A DNA stretch of 62,000 nucleotides from Chrysomallon squamiferum (lineage: Eukaryota > Mollusca > Gastropoda > Neomphalida > Peltospiridae), in assembly GCA_012295275.1 (NCBI GenBank), contig CM022673.1:7887811-7949810 (forward strand), given 5' to 3'. Shown here one piece after another: positions 1 to 12,037 of this stretch. The first letter of the stretch is position 1. Each line of letters starts with the position of its first letter. The notes under the pieces were generated by a model. It was not told the DNA's origin, searched no databases, and was given only the letters and a program-made list of their open reading frames with translations. Made by a program: the position numbers and the translations under genes.

Positions 1-254
1 TTTTTTTATCTTCTTGTTTATTTTTTTTCCTTGCCATTGTTATTTTGTTATTTTATTTCTTTGTTTATTATTATTTTTTTAATTATTATTTTTCATTTTT
101 CTTTTTTCATTTTCTGTTGATTATTGGTTTTGCTGATAAATTATTTGTAGAAATAGAAAAAAAATAATTAATAATAATTATTATTATTGTAATATTTTAA
201 AAATATACACAAAACAAATTAAATCAAAACTGTAATAATAAAATTTTAGATTAA

Positions 255-283
255 ACACACACACACACACACACACACACACC
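255..283. repeat. (AC)n microsatellite
   Basis: Uninterrupted AC dinucleotide run in otherwise AT-rich sequence. Confidence 0.95.
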
Positions 284-348
284 ATTTATTAACATAAAAT
301 GAATTTTTAAAAATATGCTTTTATTACAATAGATTTATACTTCTATAC

Positions 349-864
349 ATGAAAAAAGGTTTTGCAAATAGATTAATGAAAATCAGTTCTGGGATTACTG
401 CTCTCCTGTTTCCCCATACCATTATGAAGTACAGCAACATCACTGGAATGTACTGTCCTGCCTGTAGGAAAGATTTTCACAAGAATATATATATTTTTTT
501 AATACACACAGCTTTATATTTCCATTCAATCAGTTCGTGAATAAAATGTATGGTGAATAATTTAATGAAAATTATCTCTGAAATTATTACACTGCTGTCT
601 CTTCTTCTATTTATCAAGTATAATGGTATGTAGTGTCCTGTGTGTAGAGAAACTGCATTCTTACTTCTAACTGAAAGATACAGGTGGAATCGTAGGCAAT
701 GTATGCCAGAAATAATATATTTAGTAATGCCGAAAGCCATTTTACAGAAAATGAATCCTAACTGTATTGTGAAACAAAACAAACTTTTTGCTTTGATCCA
801 TAATAAATCAAACAGCTCACATCTTGAACCTGTGAAAAACATAAAGCTAATTTACTATTTTTGA
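349..864 (+). mobile_element. Diverged two-copy repeat with zinc-ribbon-like motif, possible ISXO2-type transposase remnant
   Basis: Two diverged copies of one segment lie side by side. Around 373-475 and 560-650 they share 'TTAATGAAAAT', a T/C-rich middle and 'TG(T)ACTGTCCTG / TAGTGTCCTG' followed by 'TGTAG(A/G)(G/A)AA'. In the plus frame the first copy reads GMYCPACRK and the second CPVCRE followed by TERYRWNRRQC, with a stop codon just before the second CPVC. A CPxC pair followed by RYRWxxRxxC resembles the zinc ribbon of ISXO2/IS1595-like transposases, which are common as degraded copies in invertebrate genomes. The open frames are short (63 and 74 codons), so no intact protein is made. 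The family assignment is inferred from a short motif and could be coincidental; the duplication itself is visible. Confidence 0.35.
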
Positions 865-1355
865 AATATCAGGAAGTTCAGGAGCCCTGACTTGGAGGAT
901 AACGTGTTCATTTTCTCTTCTCTTAAACACAAACCATCAATAACTCTCACCAAAGAATGCTGCTCTAATTGTTTGCTATAAACAACAAAAAATAAACAAA
1001 AAATTTATGAAACAAAAACTCTGTTTTTCTGATCAGTTTGAGGGAGAAAAAAAAAAAAAAAAAAAAATTATAGAATATAAAAAATAAATAAATAAAAAAA
1101 CATGGAAGTCGAGTTATTTTTCATGTCAACTAATAACTGCCAGTTCTCATTAATGCCAGACATTCACCTTTGGTACATCAATCTGCAACATTCTTAACAT
1201 GTTCAATTTTCTTTTTTTCTTTTTACATTTGTGGAGAATACTTTTGAGTTGCTGTGTATAACTCACAATATTCAATAAGAAAGAGAAACATTTTATATGG
1301 GTTTTAAAATTATTGATTTAATATAAGTAGGATTACAGTCTATTATTTTTGTTTG

Positions 1356-1356
<1 letters not shown>

Positions 1357-1407
<51 letters not shown>
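1357..1407. repeat. (AC)n microsatellite
   Basis: About 25 AC units, followed after a short spacer by an (AT)n run near 1,411-1,422. Confidence 0.95.
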
Positions 1408-1411
<4 letters not shown>

Positions 1412-4014
1412 TATATATATATGAGACAGAAAGAAAGAGAGAATGTTTATATATTCTTTTGCCCTTTTTCAGATTAATTACACAACAAAAAAAAAATAAC
1501 TATTCATCTTAAACCATTTGAAAATAATGTAATTGTGAAATTATTATGAACAGATTACAAAAATATGAAGTTTCCTTATAACAATCTCTTTTTGTCAATA
1601 GAATTCAGTTTTTATTTCCATTTTTTTTCAATAAAAATAAATAAATAAGTAAAAAACAATAAAAATAAAAATAAAATAAAATAAAGCAATAACAATATAC
1701 TTCATATGGCTTGTTCCTATAAATTTTCTAGAACAAGTACTTGCTGTTATCATCATCATATATTTTTTAGCTTATTTATTTTAAATATTCTTTTCTCAAT
1801 CATTCCTAGATGTCCAGGTGTATATACATATAATTTTCAACAGATGTTCTTCCAATCTTTTGCAGTTTAAATTCTGTCTTGTAAATGAATGGAACATAAT
1901 TGTGAAATAATAACTGCAACTTTGACCTTATTTGCTAAACTATTATTCTAATACAAATATCAGTCTATGCCCATCCTTACAAGATCATTATCAGGCCTAT
2001 AGCTATTTACTGTTGTTGTTGTTGTTGTTGTCATCATCATCATTATGATTATTATTATTATAGATTAGGGCTATATGGTAATTGTTTCTCTCATTATCAT
2101 TACACAAATGTACTTAGGGCATAAAATGTGTAAGGGTCATAATAATATTCATAACATATGCTAAAATAAATATATTTTTCTTGAAAGAAATCTTCAGAAT
2201 AAATAACTTACCTTCAAGACTCCAAATGAATTTTTATACACATATTGATTAAACATTACAATCATTCTGTTACATCCATTATGCAAAAAAATAATGTAAA
2301 CCATGCCATCTGAGCTGTTTAAGACAACAAGACGTAAATTATCAAAAAAAACAAACACATTTTTTCTTTAAAAGTTTTACCACTCTTTACCTTTATATTC
2401 ACCTAAGATTATTAACATAATTTTTTTTTTTTTCAATATTTCCTTGCATAAGTTCAATAAAAATACAACGAAATGAAAATGGCTAGAATGCATTAGAAGA
2501 AACAATTAAGATTTTTAAATGAATGGTTACAGGTAATTAGTTAACATGATGTACTGAATATGTGTTAAAAATGTGAATTACTTATGCTTAATCTTTAAAA
2601 AACCCAAATGAAAGTATTTACACTATACTTCATATAGTCAGCAAAAGAGTGTGTATGAATATTTATGCATTTATGTGTGAACTTTTGAATGGATATATAT
2701 CTGTCAGTTTGTAACTGCTCTGATGAGTGTAGGTGAGGGAAAGGCAGAGAAATACAGTGAATATTGTATATTGTGGTGATTAAAAAATCCTGCAACTTTC
2801 TCTCCAGATACACAATGCATACATTTGTATGCACATTGATAGGTATGTATGCAGGTATGTATTGCTTTTAATGTATGTATGTATGTATTTATATGTTTTT
2901 GTGTATATGTGTACATGCATGAATGTGTCTTGTATGCATACATGCGTGAGTGTCAGTGTTATTTAATTGTGATTCTGTGTGTGTCTGTATGAATGCATGT
3001 ATATATAATCTGTCTACGACTATTCCCTTGCATGTCAAACGAAACAGGACAGTGACAGATAAAAGTACACAAAGACAGACAACTGATTACATTAAGTATG
3101 AGTAGCAGGGACAAGCTTCATGCACAGCCTTGCCCTTCGTGCACAGACAAACATGTACAGACATATGCTGAATACTGAGGTACAATCAGAATTAATAACT
3201 AAACTCAGTAGTGCCAGCTGCTGCCCACTACGATGTATTGCCTTCCTTACAGTCAAAACAAACACACCAAAACCTTCATCGTGGATACTGGACTTCCACA
3301 GATCTGATGGGGGAGTTTATTTAATGGTAATTTTTGTTTTTAAGAACTTCAAAAATAAAAAATAAAAAAAATAAAAAGGAGAATAAAATAGTGAATGTTG
3401 GTTTTAATAGTAATTTTTGTTTTTATGAACTTCAAAAAACACACACAAAAAAAAAATAACTAAATAAAATAGTTAATGTTTCTATGAAAAAGCGAGTATA
3501 AATTTGTAAACAACAACTGCAACAATAATAAAAATAACAAAAATAACATTAACAACAACAGTAATAACAAAAACAACAGCACCAATGATAATAATAATTT
3601 TCTAATTAAGTCAATCAATCAACTAACGTATGCTGACACCAACTGAACAATCTGTCACATCTTTCTTGTTTATTTTTCAAAATTGAATAATTAATTAAGA
3701 GACTAATACTGAGTAAATAAATGCAGATGTGTAACAATGAAAACCATATTAATTACAATTAATAGTTATAAATCGAAATGTCACCATATTGCATCTGCCT
3801 GATAATATATGATTAAAAACAAAATTGATTGTTTTTCTGTATTCTTATGGAAATCATTCATCATTTTGACTTTAATTTTTTATATATATATACATATATA
3901 TATCTCGTTTTATTTTCTATTTTAAATTCAGTTAATAAGCTTATAAACTTGTATATGAGAAAATGTTGGTAACAGCAATTTAATTAAATAAACTCACCTT
4001 CTCTGCACACACAA

Positions 4015-4051
<37 letters not shown>
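4015..4051. repeat. (AC)n microsatellite
   Basis: Imperfect AC run directly beside a strong minus-strand 5' splice consensus (plus ACTCAC at 3,992-3,997). On the minus strand the GT run sits where a polypyrimidine tract would lie. Confidence 0.9.
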
Positions 4052-4410
4052 AAAACATATGCAGTCTCATTAAAATAATGTCTTCAAACATACCTAACTA
4101 CATTTTAGTATTGAAAACACTGGTAAAGGTTTAAATGGACTTAAGACAAACATACAAACAGATGTGAGTGTATATATGGACATGTATTTCAAATTTCACT
4201 AACATAAGATCAATTGTAAAAGTCTACCTCCCAGCTGTAGCAACAATTTGGAAAAGTTGATAACTTTATTTATCTTTTAATACCCTAAAACAACCATTTA
4301 TGTTTGCTGCTACATAAAAAATTTACTTTGAAGAATTGATTCTTTCTTTTGAAAAAGAATTAAAAAAGTATAAGCATACATTTGACACTAAAACACACAC
4401 ATGCATGCAT

Positions 4411-4444
<34 letters not shown>
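4411..4444. repeat. (AC)n microsatellite with ATGC prefix
   Basis: ATGCATGCATGC precedes a pure AC run; a second short AC run lies at 4,500-4,512. Confidence 0.9.
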
Positions 4445-4446
<2 letters not shown>

Positions 4447-6072
4447 TCTATAACTATATCAGAAAAAAATAATCTGAACAATTATATATCCCTATATATA
4501 CACACACACACAAGAACATTAATCTGATTTTTTTTTTTTTTTTAAATATATAAAAACTCTACATTTATATATCTTAATAAAGACACAAAAAATATGTAAA
4601 AAGCCCTACTTCATTATCTTTTAATAAAAGCTTTACCTTTTGAATCTGTGATAAAGAAAAGATAAGTATTTTATGCCTAGCTGAATATATGTAAAAACCT
4701 GATATCCTTCACCCTCTGTGTTTCTTGATGAATGTGGCAGCAGAACAGTTCTTGGTTCACCCATTATTACTTTAATATTCATTTTTTCATGTTATAATAT
4801 TACTTGAACCTATTTACCGTAACCTTGCTCGTACAACAGCAAAATAAAATGGAAAGATAAAAAAAAAAAAATAGGCCAGAAAAAAACAGGCTCAAAATAG
4901 ACCAATATTCATTTAAAAAAATAAATGGAAATCAAGATAAAAAAAGATGGGAAAAAAAATGGTAAAAATGTAAAAGCAAGAAAGATTACATTTAAAATAT
5001 AAATAACTCTAGAAAAAAAGAAAAAGGAAAGAAAAGAAAAAAAATTAAGATTCTGCAAAGAAAAACAAAACAAAAATTAAAAAAGAAAAAAAACACAGAA
5101 AATAAGAAAACAGACTCCAGAAATTCTCGATAGTGTGATTACATACAGATGTATTTCTGTCTCTTTTTTTTTTTTTTTTTTAAATAAAACCTAAAAGCTC
5201 ATTTTATTTCTTTCTTCTTCTTTTTTTTTCATTTGCCCTAAAAAAAAAAAACCCATTTATTTTCATTTTCTTTTTTCTAATTCATTTACAATCCTACTTT
5301 ATACTTTGCAGTTACCCAAACCATCTGCATAACATCTATTTAGTTTAAAATCAAGAAGAAAAAAAAAAAAAATTTTAATTAAAAAAAAAAAAAAAAGGGA
5401 AAAAAAAAAAGGGTTAAGCCAATCTAAAAATAAAACACATTTTCTAAAATAGCCAGTGATCCAAGGATCAGACAAATTCTGATAACTTTTCTATTATTCT
5501 CCTTGTACTTTGAGAACCTGGTTAACATCAGCACATGTGCGTGAGTACAAATACTGATAAATAATAAACAGTCTACTTACGGAAAACCATAAACTCTTAA
5601 TAAACCTTGTTTTTGCAATAAGGAGCTTATAACACATACATACAAAAGTGTAAGCCGTGACCTTGACTGTAATGAGCTTACGGTGATGACAGTAACAAAC
5701 AACAAAATAAAAGTGCTCTTTGCATCTTTCAGAATGACCTGACAGTATAGTATATGTGTGTTCTGGTAAAAAGATGGTTCTGCATCTGGGACTGTAGAAT
5801 TTATACTTCGGGATGTATGTGAAAATGTAGGGTTTTTTTTGATAATTTTTTTTTTTTTATGTCAGTAAAACATCCTTTCGAGGGACTGAAGAGAGCTACT
5901 TGTAGATAGGATGATGGTTATTATTAGAAATATTGTGTTTTTAAAAAAGGATTCACTGTTATCTGTCTGCTGTAATCTAGTTTTGAATGAGTGCCACGAT
6001 AACATTTAATAATATTGTAACTTTTACAATGTGTTAAATAATGTGTGAGAGAAATACAGTACAAGAGTTAGA

Positions 6073-6110
6073 GACAGACAGACAGACAGAGAGAGAGAGA
6101 GAAAGAGGGG

Positions 6111-6206
<96 letters not shown>
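6073..6206. repeat. Long (GA)n microsatellite
   Basis: GACA units grade into about 130 bp of almost pure GA. It produces long Arg/Glu-alternating open frames that are not genes. Confidence 0.95.
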
Positions 6207-6209
<3 letters not shown>

Positions 6210-6838
6210 ATATCTTAAGCAAAATATGAGTCAAAGTGCTTTCTATAAATTTTTATCTTCACTTTTTGCTCAATAATTGAACATCATCAAATTAAAATAC
6301 CTTCAGTAAACAATTAACTACTGACCAGGTACATCAAACCCCCTCAAAAATGACACAACATTTCTGTATATCAAACCCATTCAAAACAATACCCTAACCA
6401 AACTATTTCAAGATAAAACACCATAAATATCAGTTATTACAGTGGAAAAACAAACCAACAGAACCCTTATCAAAAAAGTAACTAAAAATAATAACATTCA
6501 ACTGCTGTTGAGTACGAAAGAAAAAAAATAGCACAGAATGTTTATCTTATAACAGCATCTTTTTATGAAAGTCAGTAACAAATGCCTACAGCATGCATGC
6601 ACAAACACATGCACATACACACACACACACATAGTTAACAAAAATATTTTTTAAAAGATTAATGAAAGAAGCCCTTTCTGTTGTCTCCAAAGTATTATAA
6701 ATGCAGCAATAGTTTAGGAAAAACTTTAAAAAGTTTGTTTGTTTTGTTTGTTTATTTAGTACAAAATACAAAATTTTATCATCAACACACAAAACCCCCA
6801 AAAGCAGGCTTACTAGCAAGAGCCACATAAAAAGAGTG

Positions 6839-6877
<39 letters not shown>

Positions 6878-7212
6878 ACCTTCTAGTAAACATAACTCCA
6901 AACGAACACAAACTTATTTTCCATTCTGGTCAAGAAAATAATATCCAAAGTAGAAAGCTCACTCAATTCTTACAATCCCTCAGTGATGAAGAACAAGTTA
7001 AATAAATTATATACAAAAAGAAAACACTGTCACAATCCTGTTCAAAATGAGTTTATCTTTTCTACAAGCCAAATACCGATGAGAAAAGCCATTGGAGGAA
7101 GATGAAGAGAAAAATACTTTGTGTACAGCTTCCCATGTAGAAGACTTTTTACCCAAAGAAGCTGGCAGAGTGGAATGAAGCTATTTATATCTGGTTTTAT
7201 CTTGCCTTTCAG
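6207..7212. other. AT-rich non-coding stretch
   Basis: Contains a poly-A run (about 6,842-6,875). It also holds a minus-strand splice-flanked interval (6,880-6,925) with one open frame, but no recognisable gene. Sequence becomes less AT-rich from about 7,080. Confidence 0.6.
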
Positions 7213-7258
7213 GAATCATTACCTGGCAACCGTGTGTGTGCGAGATCACCAGTTTGTT
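7213..7258 (+). CDS. Candidate exon of a nested plus-strand transcript
   Basis: A very good 3' splice site (TTTTATCTTGCCTTTCAG, ending 7,212) precedes 46 bases that end at GTGAGT (7,259). Read in phase 0 the block encodes ESLPGNRVCARSPVC and leaves one base. That matches the phase needed by the candidate exon at 14,056. The block is far less AT-rich than its surroundings, and the open frame in fact continues beyond the splice site to about 7,390. Caution: the same bases on the minus strand contain another good 5' splice site (CCAG|GTAATG, plus 7,221-7,222), so the strand is uncertain. The product is not recognised. Confidence 0.3.
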
Positions 7259-7379
7259 GTGAGTTGCTTGCACGGCAGCCAAAATCCCAGTGTTTTACAT
7301 GTACACATGCACTTGCAACTTGCGTTTCCTATCAGCTGTGTCTTTCACCTGTTTTCTCCTGTGTTACGAGATTTTTCTA

Positions 7380-7924
7380 AAGTTTTTAATTTACATCTCT
7401 ATTTTTTTTTTTTTTTTTTTTTTTACCCATTTTTCTATTTTTTTGTTTTTTTTTCAACATAGTGGGAATTTGCAGAGTGTTACAGTTGAAAGCTGAAAGA
7501 AGGCTTTAATGTTGTTACTTTTTTGAAATCAGTTTTAGAAATTTTTTGTTTTGTTTTTCATTAGTGTTAAATTTCAAATAATTCTTAATTTATTACTTTT
7601 ATTTGTACTGCCATAAACAAAAACTTATTTTTTTATTTTTATATTACAACTATTACTGCTTCTTCTGCGATACTACTTATATCATTATTTTATTTATTTA
7701 TTTATTTGAGTTTTTCTTCTTATTTATTTTTTTATTATTATTATTTTTATTTTTTTTTTTTTTTTTTTTTTGAAGTTAATGCTTCATAGAAGTTATAAAA
7801 TGTTACACTATTTAAACTGTTTTTTTTTATATTATTATTTGCTGTTTACTAAAATCTTATACAATGCTACTTAAGATGTAAGATATTCTTAGATGATTTT
7901 TCATATTAAATAATAATTTTAAAG

Positions 7925-7955
<31 letters not shown>

Positions 7956-8089
7956 TCACCACAAAAGATACATGCAATGCATATAAAAATATTACCACAT
8001 GCAGTTTTATGAAAAAGAGGGTAAAAAAAAAAAATGTTTTAAAAAAAAAAATATCTTTATAAATAAATTATAAATAGGAAGTTCCTGCT
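7380..8089. other. T-rich and A-rich homopolymer block
   Basis: Poly-T runs (near 7,402-7,424 and 7,750-7,771), (TTTA)n and poly-A runs (7,930-7,954). No gene seen. Confidence 0.8.
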
Positions 8090-9110
8090 TTGCCTATAAC
8101 TGTTTGTTATCTTCCAAATTTAGAAACATTCACATCAAAGCATTTTCTATTTTTAATTTGTTTTTATTTGGTTTACTTTTTTATTTATTTATTGTTTTAC
8201 TAATTATTTAATATTTCTTCTTATTTAACTGTCTTGCCAATTATTGTTAGACATGTTGGATCCAAGTTTGCTTCTAACACAATGAATCCACACACTTAAC
8301 ATTACATATTTTCAGATATATATCAGATATATATTTAATTTAATTTATTTAATTTATTTAACTCTCCTGCCAGTTATTCTTAAATAAATACAGTTTTTAT
8401 GTTTGCCTCTGAACGCTAAAAATTCTTATTTAATTATTTTGTTTAATTTTCTTGGCTGTTATTCATGTTACTGTGCAATTTCAGTTTGCCTGTAAAGCCA
8501 ATAAATCCACATATTTAACAACCATCAATGTGATATACAATATTAATTTTAACTATATCACAGTGGTTTTAGTAAGTATTCTTAATTATTTAATTAGTGT
8601 ATTTGTTCTTCATCAACACACAGAGAATCTGAGTTTTCCTCTAAAAGCAATGAAACTGCATACTTAATCAATATAATCAATATAATATACAAAAGTATTT
8701 TTAGCTGTATCTGTGTCTTGTTTTAATATCTATTCTTATTTAATTTACTTAACGTTTCTGGCAGTTATTATTACTTGTGCAGAATTTCTATCTTCCTGTA
8801 AAACCAAAAATTCCACACCTTTAATTATAATCAGTTTTTATATACTACAGAATTTCTAGACATATCAGTGTATTTTCACTACTTATTCTTTTTTTTTACT
8901 TTGTTTCATTCACCTGCCAATTATTCTTAGATATCTACAATATTTTCATGTTTATTGTTATTTATTTATTTTATAATTCTCCTGGTAGTTATTCACAGTA
9001 GTCTGCAATTTCAGTTTGCCTCTAAAGCCAATAATTCCACACAATCAATGTTATAAACAACAGTATTTTTAGATATATCACAGTATTTTTAGATGAACTT
9101 TGAGAGGACT
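8090..9110. repeat. Degenerate long tandem repeat
   Basis: A theme recurs about five times: TTATTTAATTTA, then CTCCTGCCAGTTATTCTTA, then CAATTTCAGTTTGCCTCTAAAGCCAAT, then TCCACAC..TTAAC, then ATAT..ACAGTATTTTTAG. Recognisable 'CCAGTTATT'-like cores lie near 8,237, 8,372, 8,453, 8,761, 8,918 and 8,984. Spacing is irregular, so copies have suffered indels. No coding potential. It looks like an old, decayed satellite or a nested set of small elements. Confidence 0.6.
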
Positions 9111-9134
9111 GGCATTAACACAACTCTAGACTGC

Positions 9135-9177
<43 letters not shown>
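9135..9177. repeat. (GT)n microsatellite
   Basis: Pure GT run. Confidence 0.95.
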
Positions 9178-9315
9178 TAGGGTAAGAAATTTATGTTGGC
9201 AATCCCAGAGAATCTGGCACCTGAACACCCTGTGTTCTAACACTGTGTCTACCACCTCACTGACAGACAGGTGTAATGTGTATACAGGTGTCTGATTGTA
9301 CTGCCAGAACACTCT

Positions 9316-9317
<2 letters not shown>

Positions 9318-9349
<32 letters not shown>

Positions 9350-9357
9350 GAGAGAGA

Positions 9358-9456
<99 letters not shown>

Positions 9457-9535
9457 TGTGACAGAGAGAAAGAGTGACAAAGAGTGACAGAGAGAGAGAG
9501 AAAGAGAGTGACAGAGAGAGAGAGAAGACAGAAAT
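9318..9535. repeat. Compound (GT)n-(GA)n microsatellite
   Basis: GT runs at 9,318-9,346 and 9,364-9,401 pass directly into about 50 bp of GA, then into imperfect 'GTGACAGAGAGA' repeats. The 192-codon minus-strand open frame across it is a by-product of the repeat. Confidence 0.95.
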
Positions 9536-11212
9536 AGATTAGGACAGAGAGATAAAGAAAGATGTATGGAAAATGGGTTTGAGAGATATAGTGAGAGGAA
9601 ATATGAAAATGAATGGAAAAGACAGACCGAGATGGTGGGATAAGTGAAAAACCAACAATTCAAAAAAATATAATGCAAATGTTGTATTAACAAGAAGGCA
9701 AAACCTAAGAGAAAAAATCAGTTATAAGAGTCCATGACATAACAACATATCTCTAATTCTGATTAAAGACAGAAAAAAAACCCAGAAAAAAATGCTGAGA
9801 AAGAGAATGAGAGAACTAAAAGAGACTAAGTAAAGGAGAAAAGAAAGGAAAAGAAAAGATTAATAGTTTGAGAAAGAAATGAAAGTTCCATCATGGTGTC
9901 CATGACAACAAAGACAGACATCTGATTAAGTGGTTATGAAGGAGTTAGCCAGATAGCTGCAAAACGCAGAGAAACACCTCAGCAGGTATTCTGCCTATAA
10001 AACTGAGAGTTGGCTGAACAAAAGAGATCTACATTGAAGATCAAGCTGTGTAACGTAAGGGCAATGAAAATAAATTCACAATAACATGCCTAAATCACTT
10101 TTCATTTGAAGCAAACATACTTTACAATCCAAAAGGCATCCCTATTTTAACCTATTTAACCATGAAATTAGGTTTGCTTGGTTCTTTGATACTAGGATAT
10201 GATATGAATTATGAATGAAATATAAATTACAACTGACACAAAAAAAAAAAAAAAAAAGATTTTTTAAATTCTGGAATCATTTGAAACTGCTGAATAAACA
10301 ATTGATATTTATGATTATTTCTATTAATAAACCCAATTGTAGAGTAAATGCTGGAACAGGAATTTGTCTAGAGCAGGATTCATCATATCTATTTAGCCAT
10401 TGATCAACATGCTCTGGTTTGCAGAAATTCAATCCTGTCAGACACAACGAATATTAAGATATCATTACAAATGTAGTATTGATCAGTGACATTTTTCATG
10501 TAAATACAAATATTTCTAGAGACTGGACAAACAGTATGGCTACATCACAGTTTTCATTTGTAAATTAAAATACCACAAATTAACAACATACTTAACATAG
10601 GGCACATATCTATTTAAGTTCAGATAGATGGATTTTATTTGAGAACAAATTACTAGAATCTAACAATATACTTAAAAATGTTCCAGTACATACTAAAGTC
10701 CAATAAGGTGGCTTCATTTCTAGTATAAGATACTTCACAATTAACAATATAGTTAATAATGTGCCTATATTTACTTAAGTTGAAATTGATGGTTTTACAG
10801 ATAAAATAAAAAGATAGAATGCAACACATCTCATTTGTTTTCTGTATTCTTTTTCTCTTTTGCATTTTAATTTGTTCTTCAGCTTATTGCTTCTAGATGT
10901 GTATATATATACTCTGCAGAACATTTTAAAATGTTATCACTACTACAAATATTAAAAATGTTAAGCTAATACAACACAATTCTTCTTTACAATTTTCATG
11001 CAGACCATTATTAGTGCTAAAGAAAAGTTATCTCCCTTACCAGATATTGTCTGCATATTACAAAACTGCTAAGAATGTCTGCTAAGAATGTCTGCTAACA
11101 TTTCATTCATCTGCTGTGACCTTTTACTGGTCTACCAGTTGTTCAGATTGTAAATACAAGTTAAACACAGCTACAACTTTCAACACAAACTGTTATTTCT
11201 TTTGAGTTTTTT
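9536..11212. other. Non-coding stretch
   Basis: Purine-rich to about 9,870, then unique AT-rich sequence. Short ORFs only. A splice-flanked 25-base interval on the minus strand (11,036-11,060) was not accepted as an exon. Confidence 0.6.
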
Positions 11213-11236
11213 TTTATTATTTTATTTTATTTTATT

Positions 11237-11279
<43 letters not shown>

Positions 11280-11303
11280 TTTTTTTTTTGTTGTTGTTGT
11301 TGT
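11213..11303. repeat. (TTTTA)n/(TTTA)n followed by (GTT)n
   Basis: Pentamer and tetramer TTTA-type repeats at 11,217-11,280, then T-run and GTT repeats. Confidence 0.9.
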
Positions 11304-11645
11304 TTTGTCTGTTTTTGTTCATCCATTTTAACAAAGTATACAATGCACTCTGTACCCACGCACATGTTAATATTTACAGTTCTCCTCCTGTTCACACTTC
11401 CTTCTTCTACCACTAAAAACTTTTTTAAAAAAAATATTTACGACCGACTCTTTGGTATTCAGAATCAACCTGAAAAATACTAATGTCATGTTTTAGGTCA
11501 CGTAGATGTTAAACTGGTAGGTTATTTTTAGACTGTAAGATCTTGATGACAGCCAAATGTATCAACAAATCACCTGCGTAGTTTTAATAATTACTTCAGG
11601 TGTGTTGTACCATAAGCCTGTAAATCCTGTTTTATAAACTGTCCG

Positions 11646-11780
11646 TTTTTTTTTTTATTTTTTTTTTTTTTTTTTTTTTTATTATTTTTTTTTTTTTTTT
11701 CCAGTGTTGCTTATGATTTTTGATTTAGTGCTTTTATTTTTTTTTTTTTTTTTTTTTTGGAAATTTTTTTACAAAAATAT

Positions 11781-11803
<23 letters not shown>
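11646..11803. repeat. Poly-T tracts followed by poly-A tract
   Basis: Several poly-T runs (11,646-11,758) face a poly-A run (11,781-11,803). The arrangement could fold as a long A:T hairpin. No coding content. Confidence 0.85.
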
Positions 11804-11811
<8 letters not shown>

Positions 11812-11950
11812 TATGTTTTTGTGAGATTAAAAATAAAGTTTAGCTAAAAAAACAACAACATGTGATCAATCACATATGACTGTCACATAGTAAATGATCT
11901 TCTTCATATTTATAAAAGAATTTCAAATGTCTGTATATATTTGGTGTGGT

Positions 11951-11956
11951 ATGTGT

Positions 11957-12036
<80 letters not shown>
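11951..12036. repeat. Long (GT)n microsatellite
   Basis: One of the longest pure GT runs in the window. Confidence 0.95.

Positions 12037-12037
<1 letters not shown>

Larger units (their letters stand above)
865..6072. other. AT-rich non-coding stretch, probable intron
   Basis: No supported gene. The block holds AC microsatellites, poly-A/T runs, ATA- and CAT-type triplet runs and purine-rich A/G sequence at 4,850-5,100. Splice-flanked open intervals on the minus strand occur at 2,212-2,317, 4,637-4,645, 4,705-4,775 and 5,581-5,625, but each could arise by chance in AT-rich DNA. They are discussed under the findings and rejections. Confidence 0.7.

Noticed and set aside
477-842. 121-codon minus-strand open frame
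   Set aside because: Runs antisense across the duplicated zinc-ribbon-like repeat; no motif of its own and no splice context.
4705-4775. Minus-strand interval reading MGEPRTVLLPHSS, possible exon in phase 1
   Set aside because: The 5' splice site (CAG|GTTTTT) is weak and a second frame is also largely open; kept only as a note.
6041-6229. Arg/Glu-alternating open frame
   Set aside because: Entirely produced by the (GA)n microsatellite.
6880-6925. 46-base minus-strand interval reading WKISLCSFGVMFTR
   Set aside because: Open in one frame with splice signals, but phase does not link to the neighbouring candidates.
9115-9693. 192-codon minus-strand open frame, the longest in the window
   Set aside because: Ser/Leu and Thr/His runs come from GT and GA repeats; no normal-complexity coding part.
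11036-11060. 25-base minus-strand interval ending TCTG|GTAAGG
   Set aside because: Open frame too short; the flank is the recurrent AAGGGAGATAAC motif, suggesting repeat origin.
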